Under the pieces are notes generated by a model. The model made no database searches and was not told where the DNA came from. It saw nothing but the letters and a program-made list of their open reading frames with translations. Below, in pieces: positions 24,497 through 36,400 of a stretch of DNA of 64,000 nt; position 1 is the first letter of the stretch; each line of letters begins with the position of its first letter. Both the position numbers and the translations under genes were made by a program. Source of the DNA: Pterobdella sp. o SKG-2022 (lineage: Eukaryota; Annelida; Clitellata; Hirudinida; Piscicolidae); the NCBI GenBank assembly GCA_964035795.1, contig OZ038320.1:11816118-11880117 (forward strand), given 5' to 3'.

Positions 24497-24651
24497 AACG
24501 AGTAAAATACAACGACATTGTTACCACAAAGATTTCATTCGCATGCGACACCTGTCTGCAGAGTTGGGAAACCGTGCTACTGACATTATGCATGCGATCT
24601 TCAAAGAGGCGAAAAGACGTGAAGAAAAAACGCTCGAAATCTAAAAGAGTC
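24497..24651 (+). CDS. Possible orphan terminal exon
   Basis: A long T-rich tract ending in AG precedes an open stretch of about 50 codons ending in TAA. It reads QRHCYHKDFIRMRHLSAEL and then continues as a charged helix with FKEAKRREEKTLEI. A second frame is open too. Base composition is richer in G and C than the flanks. No partner exon was found upstream on the plus strand, so this may be the last exon of an unseen gene or a transposon relic. Confidence 0.25.
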
Positions 24652-25172
24652 ATGCATTATTAAATTTTGAGCCATTTTGTTAAATTTTTCAAAAAAGAGA
24701 GCAACATGGTACCGAGACATTGAACGTTTTTTCAAAGTGACCACTGCCTAAGCGATAAAGTATATTAAAAAAAACCTTTATATATCACTATCAAATAAAA
24801 TAATTGACTATTTTACATAACGGCTAATTAAACTAACTCAATATTTGCGACTACCAACCATTAATGACATTCAGTCTCATTTTCTTGTAGCTAGCAGCAT
24901 CTTGCTTTTCAAATCCTTTTCTATAAACAGGGTTGAAATAATTTCTCGTATTACAATTCTTTATATTAAAACATTCTGTACTTTCAGTTTTTTTATTCAT
25001 TTTTTATGTATATTTATTATGTTTACTTTCAATATCTAAACAATGACGTTTTTTTTATTTAAATTCTTTTTTAAAAATTCTCATAGCAACAAGTTCGTCA
25101 AGGCTGTTGTTACCGAAACGTCAAAAGTGGAGATTTTGGTTGATTTTTTTTAGTAAAAGTAGCTCATAACAT

Positions 25173-28100
25173 ATGGAGTTGTTGAAAACTACAAAAATCT
25201 CAAATGGCTTATGTCAATTTTCACCCGATGGTTCTATGGTGGCTTATGTGTTATATAAAAGATTGAAAATTTTGAGAACAACAAATTTTACTCATTTACA
25301 TTTATTCACATGCCAAGATAATATAAGTTTCATTGAATGGTCTCCAGACTCACGATTGATTCTTTGTGGTGTTAAAGATATAAAGCTTGTGCAGGTTATT
25401 CAAGACAATTTTAATAATAATTTGCTTATAAAGAATCTAAAAAAATTTTTTATGCATATCAAATTAAAAATAAATTTTATTTTTATTTTTTGAAAAATTT
25501 TTATCATTTCATTACTAAATGATAAGCTAATAAAAAAATGAAATTTGTTTTAAGGTTTTCAAGTTAGATGATGCAGATTGGACATGCAACATAGAAGAGG
25601 GTTCATTTGGTTTGGTGGATGCTAAATGGAGCAGTGATAGTAGACATATATTATCCACATCTGAAATGTTTTTAAAAATTACTGTGTGGTCCTTAATTAC
25701 AAAAACCATATGTTATATCAAGCACCCTAAGGAATGCAGTAGTTATCTTAATTTCAACAAGTGATTTTGATTGTTGAGCTTATTTATATAAGAAGCTTTT
25801 GAATATCTATTCTATCACCTTTTATTCCTTTTATTGTGAAAGTTAAAAATTCTACCAAGATATATTAAAATTAATTTTTATAAAAGTGTTAATTTCTTTG
25901 ATTTGTTTTCAGAGATGGCTCTTATATGGCAGTAGCTGAATACAAAGATTTCACAGATGTCATCAGCATATACAGGTACCCTGCATCACATTTTATACAC
26001 GTTTTTTATCATATATTTAAGGAAAACTTCCAAAAAATATATTTAAATTTTCACAAACTCTAAATCTTAAAACCAACTCACCTAAAATATTATTGAAGAA
26101 CTGCACAACAATGTTATGCCACATGCAGGTGTAATGATTGGGAAAAGGAAAGGACTTTCAAAGTAGACATGGAGGAGATGGAGGGGGTCAAGTGGTCGCC
26201 CTGTGATGATCTGCTGTGTGTGTGGAATTCCATGTTCAAATATAAGGTTTTATTCATTTTTGAGGGTTTGATCTACACAGTGAAATTTTGCTCAATCAGT
26301 TTTCACTCAAATTTAGTTTTTTTTAATTTTCGTTTTGAAAAATTAATTAATGTATAATTTCGTGTTTTAGTTTATGTGTAACGTTTTTATTCAAATATGC
26401 AACAGGTTTTCAATAATCTTAATGTTAAAAATTCTGAACCTTCAATAATTTGGAAAGTTTTCAATACTTTCTTTCGCTTTGCTCTTTAAACCGACTGGAT
26501 TAAATATCATTATCATAAAGTCCTTATAGTAATATCATTATTCTCCTAAATTGATTAGACTGACAATTTTCATAAAATTAGAAATTATTTCGAATTAATT
26601 TTTTCAAAAAAAACAAAATATAATAGGTTTTTTTAAATCAAATTATTAATATTTTTTTCGAAGAAGGAAGCAAATTCTTTTCTAATTCTAAATTGGAATG
26701 TAATTTTTGTTCACAAAATAAATTTTTCATGAAGGAAACTCGAAATTTTGTGGTCGCAAGTTATCATAAAATTTCTGTTTCATATTTTAATTTAATTAAG
26801 GCAAATTATGTTTTTACCTCATATATTTTGCTTCGAATAAATTTTTCAGTTTCTATTTTTTCATACACAACTTTGAATGAGTAAAGTTTTGATTAAATAC
26901 TGATGGTTAAGTTGAGTTTTTCTTCAACCGAGCTATTCAAAAATCCGGACAGAAATAGGTTTTGAGGCGTTATGATTTTTTAAGGAATATTATATAAGCC
27001 ACAGTTAATCATTCCTACTTATCAGAAATAGCTTCAACGGTGGTTATTTTCTTCCATAAGTTTTTAACATAATTTAGGCCATGAACTAGAGCTTCGAGAA
27101 ACTGTATTCACCAGATGATGAATGTTTTTTTATTGATATTCAAGTTTGAAGATTTTTTCGATTTTTTATTTAAGTTTAAAAATTATTTAAGTTTCGAGTT
27201 TTTTTTAAACAAATTCTAAGAAAAACAGCTTTTCACCATTTCGAAGTATCATCTTCAGATTATAAAGAAGTAATAACCAAACTTTTCGTAAGGCTAGCTT
27301 ACATTATCAAGTGATAATCACATTATCACTTGATAATATAAGCTAGCCTTAGTAGTAATAGTCTCTGACTACAACAGTGGGGTATATTGCTTATAAGGCA
27401 CTAGTATGTATTTAGAACATCAGTACTATATTATTGTTGTTCAGAGTACTTATGTCTTACAGCCTCGTGTAGAGGTTTTCTGCGGCAGGAAGAGCATCCG
27501 GTGGATAGAAAATAAATATGTCCCAATTATTATTTTTCCATGAAGTCTACAAACAAAGTCATGGCCCCCATTTCCGGGAAGTTCTTAAATGAACAGGGGT
27601 GATAAGAATGCCCCGGCAGTATTATTATTCTTACCCTAATTATTTCTTAAACGTGTGCTCAGCAAATGTTAGTACCCTTAAAGGTAAATGGGTTGAGTTT
27701 GGGGAGATGATAGAGAGGAGAAAGGTAGACATTTGCTGCATTCAGGAGGTTAGGTTCAGAGGTGGTGGTTGCAGGTGTATCGGAAATCATAAACTATGGT
27801 AGAGTGAAGGTGAAGAAAGTTTAAATGGTGTTGGTGTGGTTGTTGGAGAAAATTTGATAGATAAGGTAATTGAAGTGGAAAGACATGGGGACAGAATTAT
27901 AAAATTAAAATTGGTGTTAGAAGGAATTATCTATAACTTCATATCTGCATATGCCCCACAAGTTGGAAGGTCTAGGGAAGAGAAAGGAAGGTTTTGGATT
28001 CAGCTGAGTGAAGTGATGGAAAAAATTGCTGACGCTGAAAAGATTTTTATAGGTGGAGATTTGAATGGTCATGTAGGAAACAAAAGAGGTGGTTTTGAAA

Positions 28101-31100
28101 GAGTGCTAGGTAAATATATTTATGGTTAAAGGAATGATGAAAGTTTAGATATTTTGGAATTTTGCCAAACTTTTGTTTTAATGATATCTTCGCCAAACCA
28201 ACTGATAAGCTTGTTACATTCAAAAGTGGAGATTCAAAGTCTCAAATTGATTTTATTTTGACTAGAAGAGAACATATCTCTAAAATAGAAGACTGCTTTT
28301 TTTTGCAGGAAAAGAATGTATGTCCCAGCATAAATTACTAAGAGCAAAACTAAAAGTAGAAGAAAAAATGAAAGAAAAGAGCAAAGGGAAAGCAGAATTA
28401 AAGTGTGGAAGTTAAAAGATAAGAAGTTGAAAATAGAATATAAAATGAAAATAAAAGGAAATTTCAGAAAAAACAATATAGACTTGAAATATTATCCTGA
28501 TAGAGTATTAACTGAAGCCAAAAATGTTTGTGGTGTAACAACAGGAAAAGTTTGAAATAGGAGGAGAAAAGATACTTGCTGGTGAAATGATAAGGTGAAG
28601 TTGGTGATAACGAAGAAGAGATGCTTTCAATAGATGGCGTAAATTTAATCTAGACCAATATAAAAACGATTATATATATTGGAAAAAAGAAACTAAAAAG
28701 AAAGTTACAGAGGCCAAAATGAAAGCATTTAATAAGTGGAATGAAAAAATTAAAAGCAAAAATGGAAGAAATGAAATGTTCAAAACTGCTAGGATTATGA
28801 AAAGGGATAACAAGGGTTTGCGAGGATCAAAGTATATTAAAAATGCTAATGGTGAGCTAATAGTGAATGATAATGAGGTGTTAAATAGATGGAGAAATTA
28901 CTTTGAAAAACTCCTTAATGAAATGTCATGCTATTATACCGACGAAGTTGAAAAGGTAGAAGGTCCCTTACCAAACGTTGCAGTAGATGAGGTTTTAAGG
29001 GCACTGAAGCAAATGAAAAATAACAAAACCGCTGGCCTTTCAAAGGTAACAAGCGACCTGATAAAAATGACGGAAGAAGTTGGTGTAAACCAACTGAGGA
29101 GAATTTTCAAACAAATTATCCTTAATGAAAAATGTCCCAAGGAATGGGAAGATAGCAATACTGTGGTTGTGTACAAAGTTAAGGCTGATGCACTAGATCG
29201 TGGTAGTTATGGGGGCAAAAGGCTTCTAGAGCACAGCATGAGAGTGTGGGAGAAGGTGCTAGAAGCCAGGTTGAGGGAAATTATTGCCATTAATGAAAAT
29301 CAACTCGGATTCAGTCCAGGCAAAAGCACAATAGATGGATTGTTTGTGCTGAGGCAATTGCAAGAAAAATATGGTGGCATAAAAAGGGAATTACATCATA
29401 TTTTTTTGATTTAGAAAAAGCCTTTGAAAGGGTGCCGAGAAAAGTGATAGAATGCGCCCTTAGAAAACAAAATGTGCCAAAAAAATGGTTCAACTAATTA
29501 TGGCACTGTATGTGAAAACGAACTCAAGAGTGAAAACCTTTACTGGAACATCAAAGAAATTTGAAATAAAAGTTGGTGTTTATCAAAGGTCTGCTTTAAG
29601 CCCTTTGCTTTTCATTCTGGTAATGGAGGAAGCCACGAGAGAATGTAGAAAAGATGCTCCTTGGGAAATGTTGTATGCAGACGATCTAGTGCTCACGGCA
29701 GAACCAAAGGATGAAGTGAAAAGTATGTTTATGAAATGGAGAGGTGCGATGGAGTTGAGAGGGTTAAAAATCAATATAGAGAAAACATAATATATGGTTA
29801 GTGGTAAAATAAGTGTTAAGAAAGTAAACTGGAGTAGGTGGCCACGTGGTTGTTGTGGTAAAGGTGTAGGTAGTAATTCAATATTATGCAATAAATGTAA
29901 AAAATGGTGTCATAAGAGATGTTCTGGTTTAAAAAATGTTATGTTTAATAGAAACATCATATGTCCTAAATATAACTTTGCTAAATTTTATAATACTAAT
30001 GACTCTGAAAGCAGCTTCAAACTCGAAGATGGTGAGGTGGTAGAAGAGATCGAATCATTCAACTACTTAGGAAATTGTTTTGATTGCGACAATGACGTTG
30101 AGAGGACAGTAAAAGGAAGAATTGATGCGGCATAGTTAAGTTGAAGGAATATTTGAGGTCTGCTACGGAACAACATGATTTCACTGAAATATCGATCAGG
30201 CATATACGATGCATGCATCAGACATGTCTTATTATATGGGAGTGAGACATGGGCTTTAACCCATAAATTGGTTGAAACGCTGGTAAAAAATGATAATAAG
30301 ATGCTGAGATTATAGCCAGTTTTTCTTTACCAATGGTTGGGCTTTTTGAAAGTTCTATCTCAAAGTCGACCTTTCCATTTAGAGCGATCGTGTGGATTCG
30401 CACAAACCATGTCTAGCATTCTTTTATCATTCAATATGAACTCATTCCAAATCTTTTTGGGCCTACCAGGCTTCTTGCAAGTATCTAAATCCAACTTTCG
30501 CACCTAAGAGATTCAACCCACACAAATAATTTATTGAGAAAGCAATAAAATATTAAAAATGTTGTTCTCACGTCTAAATAAAGAATAAAAAACTGTAGTT
30601 ATTTATATTTGATTAATATAATTTTTTAATTCATAAACTTAAGGGAATTTTTTAAAATTTTCCAAAGTGGCCAAGGATTAATGTTATTTATGCCATAACC
30701 AACAGATATTGATATACTCCTTGGAAGGACAGTGTCTTTTCAATTATTCTGCCTACCAAAATGCTTTAGCCATAAAGTATTTTATACCTATTTTCAACAA
30801 TTTCAAAATACGTTTTAGTTTTTTTTTTAAACTTTAAAGTCGGCCCGCATAGCTCAGCTGTTAGAGCATTAGACTAATTATCTAAAGTAACCGGTTTCAA
30901 TCTCGCGCGGGCCGAAAATTATATACACAAGGAGTAGCGCCCTGTGAAACGTCTTTTGAGCTAACATAACCTCAAGTCGATCTAAGAAACTTTAAAATAG
31001 TATCTATTAAATAATCTACTTCAAATGAATTATCTAAAAATTATCTTGATCACCCATTTTTTGCAAAGCTTCTAATCTATCGACTCTCAATCAAAAGTTC

Positions 31101-31778
31101 ACATAATTTTTTGACAACAGGTGTGTAAGTTGGTCGACTAGTGGATGGCTGGCTGTGCTTTCGTATGATTCATGTGTGAGGATAATGAAGAGGGATAGAT
31201 GGGAGGATGTGATTTTATTAGATATTGTTTTAGAGGATACCACTGCCGTTTATAAAGAAGTTTCTCTAGTTAAAGAAAATTCTCAAAAAAGTTGTTTTTA
31301 TTGCTATAAATTGAATCATTACTATATCTAAACTTTTCCAATCGCAGATTCCAACTTTTATGAGCAAGTCTCGTGCTTATCGAATTTTAAACTTCCACCA
31401 AAAACCACAAAGTCAAACATTCTTTTTTCACATCCTGAAATAGTTTTATTCAATCATAATTGTACTTACATGGCATCATCCATTAGTGTTTATCCTACAA
31501 GCTTATTCATATGGTCTTTACAAACCATGAAGCTGGTGGTAGTCTTGATACATTTGAATGCTATCAACTACGCCGCTTGGAATCCTTGTGAGGATGAATT
31601 GATTGTTTGTACGGGGAAAGATCGTTATTTCGTTTGGTCTCCACAAGGGGCTACCGTAGTTTTAGCAGAACAAAATGTTGATGAAGTTATACGGCAACCT
31701 AGAAGTTCTAATGTATTGATGCTTAAATGCGAAGATTTTATGCAAGTTACTGTTGATAAACGTGAAAAAAACTGTTGA
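25173..31778 (+). CDS. WRAP73: WRAP73 (WDR8) WD-repeat protein
   Basis: Exons 25173-25394, 25555-25760, 25913-25975, 26129-26246, then 31121-31290 and 31348-31778. WRAP73 is a beta-propeller protein of centrosomes and spindle poles. Seen against the human protein: CQFSPDGSMVAYV (CKFSPDGKYLAS), FIEWSPDSRLILC (HIEWSADSLFILC), VDAKWSSDSRHILSTSE, TVWSLITKTICYIKHPKEC, DGSYMAVAEYKDFTDVISIY, VKWSPCDDLLCVWN, VSWSTSGWLAVLSYDSCVRI and WNPCEDELIVCTGKDRYFVW. The exon for the roughly 25-30 residues between KYK at 26246 and 31121 was not found; a LINE occupies most of that 4.9-kb interval. The protein ends shortly after the last WD motif, without the human C-terminal extension. Confidence 0.87.
27289..27351. 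repeat. Short hairpin element
   Basis: Two 30-base arms (starting TAAGGCTAGCTTACATTATC) separated by three bases, with one mismatch near the middle. The TTACATTATC core links it to the 58-kb and 40.8-kb hairpins. It lies in the large WRAP73 intron, just upstream of the LINE. Confidence 0.8.
27590..30520 (+). mobile_element. Near-complete LINE with Cys-rich insert and inverted 3' end
   Basis: Reads in order as an endonuclease (27650-28130: NVCSANVSTLKG, CCIQEVRF, FISAYAPQVG, IFIGGDLNGHVG), a decayed linker, an open 231-codon block leading into the reverse transcriptase (28719-29414), EKAFERVPRKV near 29420, and a second block with MLYADDLVLTAEP (YADD at 29674-29685). After the fingers-palm region comes a Cys/His cluster CNKCKKWCHKRCSG at 29890-29930, then LLYGSETWALTHKL near 30230-30270. 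Stops and frameshifts occur at several places, so it is inactive. From about 30316 the orientation flips: the usual C-terminal block GRPKKIWNEF...RSKWKGRL is found on the minus strand at 30490-30340. It is inserted in WRAP73. Confidence 0.85.
30842..30914 (+). tRNA. tRNA-Ile(AAT)-like gene or tRNA-derived repeat
   Basis: The seven-base acceptor stem pairs perfectly (GGCCCGC with GCGGGCC). A D-arm GCTC-AGCTGTTA-GAGC and an anticodon arm TTAGA-CTAATTA-TCTAA (anticodon AAT, Ile) follow. The T-arm is poor: the B box reads GGTTTCAATCT in place of GGTTCGANTCC, and its stem pairs badly. The A box TAGCTCAGCTGT is good. A decayed relative lies at 22838-22911, which suggests a tRNA pseudogene or SINE head instead of a working gene. 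Confidence 0.5.
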
Positions 31779-32115
31779 TGTATTTTAAAGAACATGTTTT
31801 AATTTTTTGTTTTTATACTGCTCATAAATGTTTTTGCTTGTTTATATATCTATTGATTTTTGTAGTTATTAACATATTACAGTGATTGATTTTAACAACC
31901 TTATTTTAAAATCAATTTTAATATTTAGATATATTTTGGTCAAATTTTAGTACTATAATTCAAAAATTTCCAATCAAAGCATTTTAATAAATTTTTGACA
32001 AGTAATTTCGATTATCAATTCAAAATATTCAATCAAACTGTTGCTCATAATGACTGATTCATTTTTTAAGAATTAACGTCGATAGTGGAAAATAAATTTA
32101 AATCAATAATATTAT
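31779..32115. other. Intergenic, convergent gene ends
   Basis: Short AT-rich spacer between the stop of WRAP73 and the stop of the minus-strand secreted-protein gene. It holds the 3' untranslated regions of both; nothing else was seen. Confidence 0.6.
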
Positions 32116-32562
32116 CTAAATGACTTCTTTGCAAATAAAGTCAATGTGTTGCGATTTCAAGCATTCAACATTTTCAAAATAGCCGTACATGATCTCTCCA
32201 TCGTGTACCATTTCGGCCAAATAAGACTTTTCATGTATAAAATTAAGAGATTTTTTAAACTTTTTTATCCAAGTCATCAAGTTTTTGTTCAAGTGATTTT
32301 CTAAACAGAATATGCTTGTTGAATAAGTTTGAAACTTGACACGGTTAACGTCGTTTTCGGTCAGTTTCTCTTCTAAAAATTTAACATGTTGAAAATGTCT
32401 TTCAGCAATCTTTTTCGCGTATTTTGAAATGTTTGAATAACTTTCAAACAAAATTTCATATTCTTTGTCAAGGTTTTTCACGTCAAGACCTATATTTTCC
32501 TTTTCATTTTTTTCAGCTTGAAATTCTGACGTTATAAGTAGTAATAAAATCAAGAATAACAT
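32116..32562 (-). CDS. Small secreted orphan protein, 148 residues
   Basis: A single uninterrupted reading frame beginning with a classic signal peptide (MLFLILLLLITSEFQAEK). The mature part is highly charged and helical, with heptad-like spacing over residues 20-70 (EYEILFESYSNISKYAKKI), and has three cysteines (IFCLEN, VECLKS, FICKEV). No dibasic-Gly sites suggest amidated peptides, and no known domain is recognised. An undetected intron is possible because the neighbouring genes are all spliced. Upstream sequence is AT-rich, with no clear promoter motif. Confidence 0.6.
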   Translation of the reverse strand: MLFLILLLLITSEFQAEKNEKENIGLDVKNLDKEYEILFESYSNISKYAKKIAERHFQHVKFLEEKLTENDVNRVKFQTYSTSIFCLENHLNKNLMTWIKKFKKSLNFIHEKSYLAEMVHDGEIMYGYFENVECLKSQHIDFICKEVI

Positions 32563-33408
32563 ACTATCTTGAACAAAAAATTATATTTTTGAACGTTGAA
32601 ATATATTATTTCGAATTTGAATTTTTTAAAAAGTAATTTACGTCAACACTTGAAAGTTTTATAAATTACAATACTTTTTGGAAAAATTATTTGTTTGAAT
32701 TGAAATTATGCTTTATATAACATAAAAAATTATATTAATTTTTTTGTTAATAATTTTCCAAAAAATTTTGTTTTCAAAACATACGGCTAACAAATTTAAA
32801 GAATTGTCAGTATTGATCATTATATAGGTTAATGAATAAACGGCTCATACTAATATTTTAAGCAAAATATTTTGTGTTTTTCGTGGTTTCAATCTGTTAA
32901 ACTACGATTCAAGTATTTGATGACTACTTGAAAAGTTGTCGACAAACACATTATCACTTGGTAATGCAAGTAGTCCTACAAAAAGCTTCGTGTCTTTTTT
33001 AAATAATTAATTTTTGTTTGTTGATCTTACAATTTGATTTAGGCTATTATATTTTATCACTTGAAAAGTAGTTATCAAATATGATTAGTTTATAAAAATC
33101 ATCGGATATACATACATAACATTGAATTAAAGGATTTATGTAAGCATTAAAAATTGAATATTATAAGTAAGTGATAATTTTTTCAAAAGTGGGGAATAAT
33201 AATATTTGATAGTAGACCAACTTGTCATTTAATAGACATAGATTAGTAAAACCATGTTACCTCCATCGATGATCACAAATGCTTGCTTCGATCAATTTTG
33301 AAAACAATTTAAGTCAATTTGCAACTTGTTTAAAAAATTTTTATTAATTCAGAATTTTTTATTTGAGTCAAGCAAATGTTGTTTATTTGAAATTAAAATT
33401 GTCATAAA
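32563..33408. other. Intergenic; includes a hairpin-family fragment
   Basis: This stretch separates the divergent orphan and BCL9-like genes and should hold both promoters. Near 32930-33010 it carries AACACATTATCACTTGG and AAAGCTTCGTGTCTT, motifs of the hairpin repeat family, as a single diverged copy. A methionine codon at 33326 opens an alternative frame that overlaps the BCL9-like start; I did not use it. Confidence 0.5.
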
Positions 33409-36400
33409 ATGCCAAAAAGGAAACATGAAATGGACGACTTTGAAAACGCTCGATATCATGGGAATAAATTTACGAAAAGTGACGAAATTTGCAGTGGCTC
33501 TCTACAAAATAAAGGTTCCATATCAAAAAATGACACAGTGGATTTTAGAGCAAAAGTTTTCGAGAACCTGCAGGAAATAAAGGCGATTGAAGAAAACTGC
33601 CTTATGAACTCAAAACCAGAAAACGATTTAACTGATTTTGATGGTTAATTTAAAATTTTGTATCTATCTAAATTTTAAGTTTTTTGTTAAAAAATTTAAA
33701 AAAATAATTTAAATAAAAAATAATTGGCAGGCTTGGACGTGTATTTAAATACAAATGGATTAGAGCAAGATTCTACAGATCTTTTGAATAGTGACAGTGT
33801 AGATGCTTTAAATTTTTTTGATAATGATATTCAAAATGCTATGAACCCAACGATTTCATCTTTCAAATCTGAGGCAAAAATTGTCAAGGATATAGAAGTT
33901 GAAGATAAAAAGTCTAAAACATCAGCATTAAATGTTAATAGTAATGTGCCAGTGTTTATGAATGGTTGTAATGACAATTCATTACAACAAACACAAAATG
34001 ACAATATTGCCAACCTTGCGAACATGACAAACAGTTTAGGTGAACAGCAACAACAACTAGCTCAACATCAATTATCTCAACAACAATTTATGATGAAAAA
34101 ACAAAACCACATGATGATGAACCAACAAAGGAATGTTCATCCACATTTTCAATCAAGCTCAAACCCTCCATTCAGACATTTACCAATTACCTTCAACTTT
34201 CCTTCTGAATGGCTGAACAGAGCTGCTGATGATTTTAAAGCAGGTATTCCTAGAGGCCTCATTGATTTCCATCTTTTACAGCCAGAAACCCAGCACTTTC
34301 TTTCTGTTAGTATTATTATAATTAAGCTTTTTTTCTGGCTTTTTTAACTTTCAATCACTTCATCTTATTTATTTTAATTATAAATATTCTGTCATGTTTA
34401 TCTAGTGATTGATTTAGCTTCATACATTTTCATTACAATGACTCAAAACAAACAACCACTCAACAGCGCACATACCCATTCAACACTCCAAACTTTCGTC
34501 ACAATTTTGACTCAATTGTTTTCTGTCTGAGAGACAACCTTCGGCAACATGGACTGCCAGTCTCTGATCTCAATCCCCAACTTGACAAACATCTTAGATG
34601 GAAGACTGTTCTCATGAGAGCTGTCAATGTATGAACTTTATTATATGTTATTACATTTTCATAGAGAATATGTGAGTATTTTTTAATAAATAATGTTCTA
34701 TTTAAATACTTATAAGAAAGTTTCGCATTTCTTACTTGCTTATTTTACTTTCAATACATAGAATATTTCATTGAAAATTATTTGATATTTGTTCAATTGC
34801 CACTATTCAATATAGACTTGATAAATGAGTTATCAAATAAAGTGAAAATTTCATTATTTAAATAAAAAAACACCATAAATATATATGAGTATTTGGATCT
34901 GTAAATCTGGTGTTTGATAGAATTGAGGATGAATTATCTTTAAAAATTTAAAAAACATTTAGTAGGCAGTTACTCAACAATAATACATTTAAATACATAC
35001 ACTGATGAGCAGGGCCAGCCACCCAGTCAACTGACTCGACAACTGCTACAAAAGAGGCACGAGAACCTACAGAGTCTCAAGAGGATTGGACAAAAGTTGC
35101 ACATCAAACAGGATGGTTTGTTTTGTGGCTGTGTTTGAATAACTTCAAATTAGAAATTATGATAAAAGAGAAAACAAGGTAGTTTTTTGTTAATTTATGT
35201 AATGGTCATCCAATATTTTTTAAAATTATTAACCCAGTTAGATTATACAGCTGTACGTGTGCAGTAACTGGGGTTGACAGCAGTTGGCCTAGATTATTGA
35301 TACTAAAGTAGAGGGATGTATAAAAAGACTGCCAGCTCAAGCTAATGTCCAACTTGAAAATATTTATTTCAAGATCCTTCGTTCCCACACTTAGGCTGTT
35401 TGCAGTGCCATTGTCAATAAAAAAAAAGATTATTCACCAAGCCAAATGACAATAATACCAGAATATCAGGTTGTCGATACCTGCTCCTGGAGTCTATTGT
35501 TATTCAGTTTATAAAAAAAGCAGCCTCAATTTAGAGACACTATCTTCGGGGCAGTTTAACGTCATGCCCAAGACGCTATTGAACTGCACTAATCTTAGTG
35601 CCTGTAATTTAAGGCTAATTTTTTGTTCTAACTTAGATAACAGTAGAATCTGAAAACAGGTATCAACAAACTGATATTCTGGTATCGTTGTCATTTGGTT
35701 TTGTGGGTGATGATTTTTTTTCTTAACAATTGCAAAGCAAACTGCCCAAGTGTGTGAAAGGCGCCTTTTGAATTCAGTAATTCCAACTGGAGCATTAGCT
35801 CGAGTTACCAGTCTGAAAATATTTTTAAAATAAATAGCTTATTTTATAAATTAGGCTGTAAGTAGTATCAATAACCTAGGCTGACTGCTTTCAACCCCAG
35901 TTACTGGGACATACAGAAACATAACTTAGTATGCTTAATTAAAAAAGTGAAAAAATTATTGAAAATTTGTAAATGATTTTGAAAAAAATAAATAATCATT
36001 CAATAGCAAGTGTCCACTTGAACTTTGTATTTTCTCTTCTAACGCTTTTGTATTGAGATACATCTTTAAATAAACATTATTTTTGTGAATGGGCTGTAAA
36101 AAGGGTATTAAAATCTGATGATTTGTTTCGTAATGATATTCAATACCCATTTTCTTCAAGATTGATGTAACCAATGACGGTAATGCATCATATATAAATA
36201 TTTTACTATATTGGTATTATTTCATGCTACATCTAAAATTAATTATAGACTTTTTGCATCCAGAACCATTCAGTCCTCAAGCAAGTTTTATGGAGAACCC
36301 ACTGCAGTATAATAACAAATTGCAATGCAGCTCCACCACAACACAAGCTAATATCAACAAAGGGAATGTCTCTAAGAACGATAGAACGAATTTCAATAAT

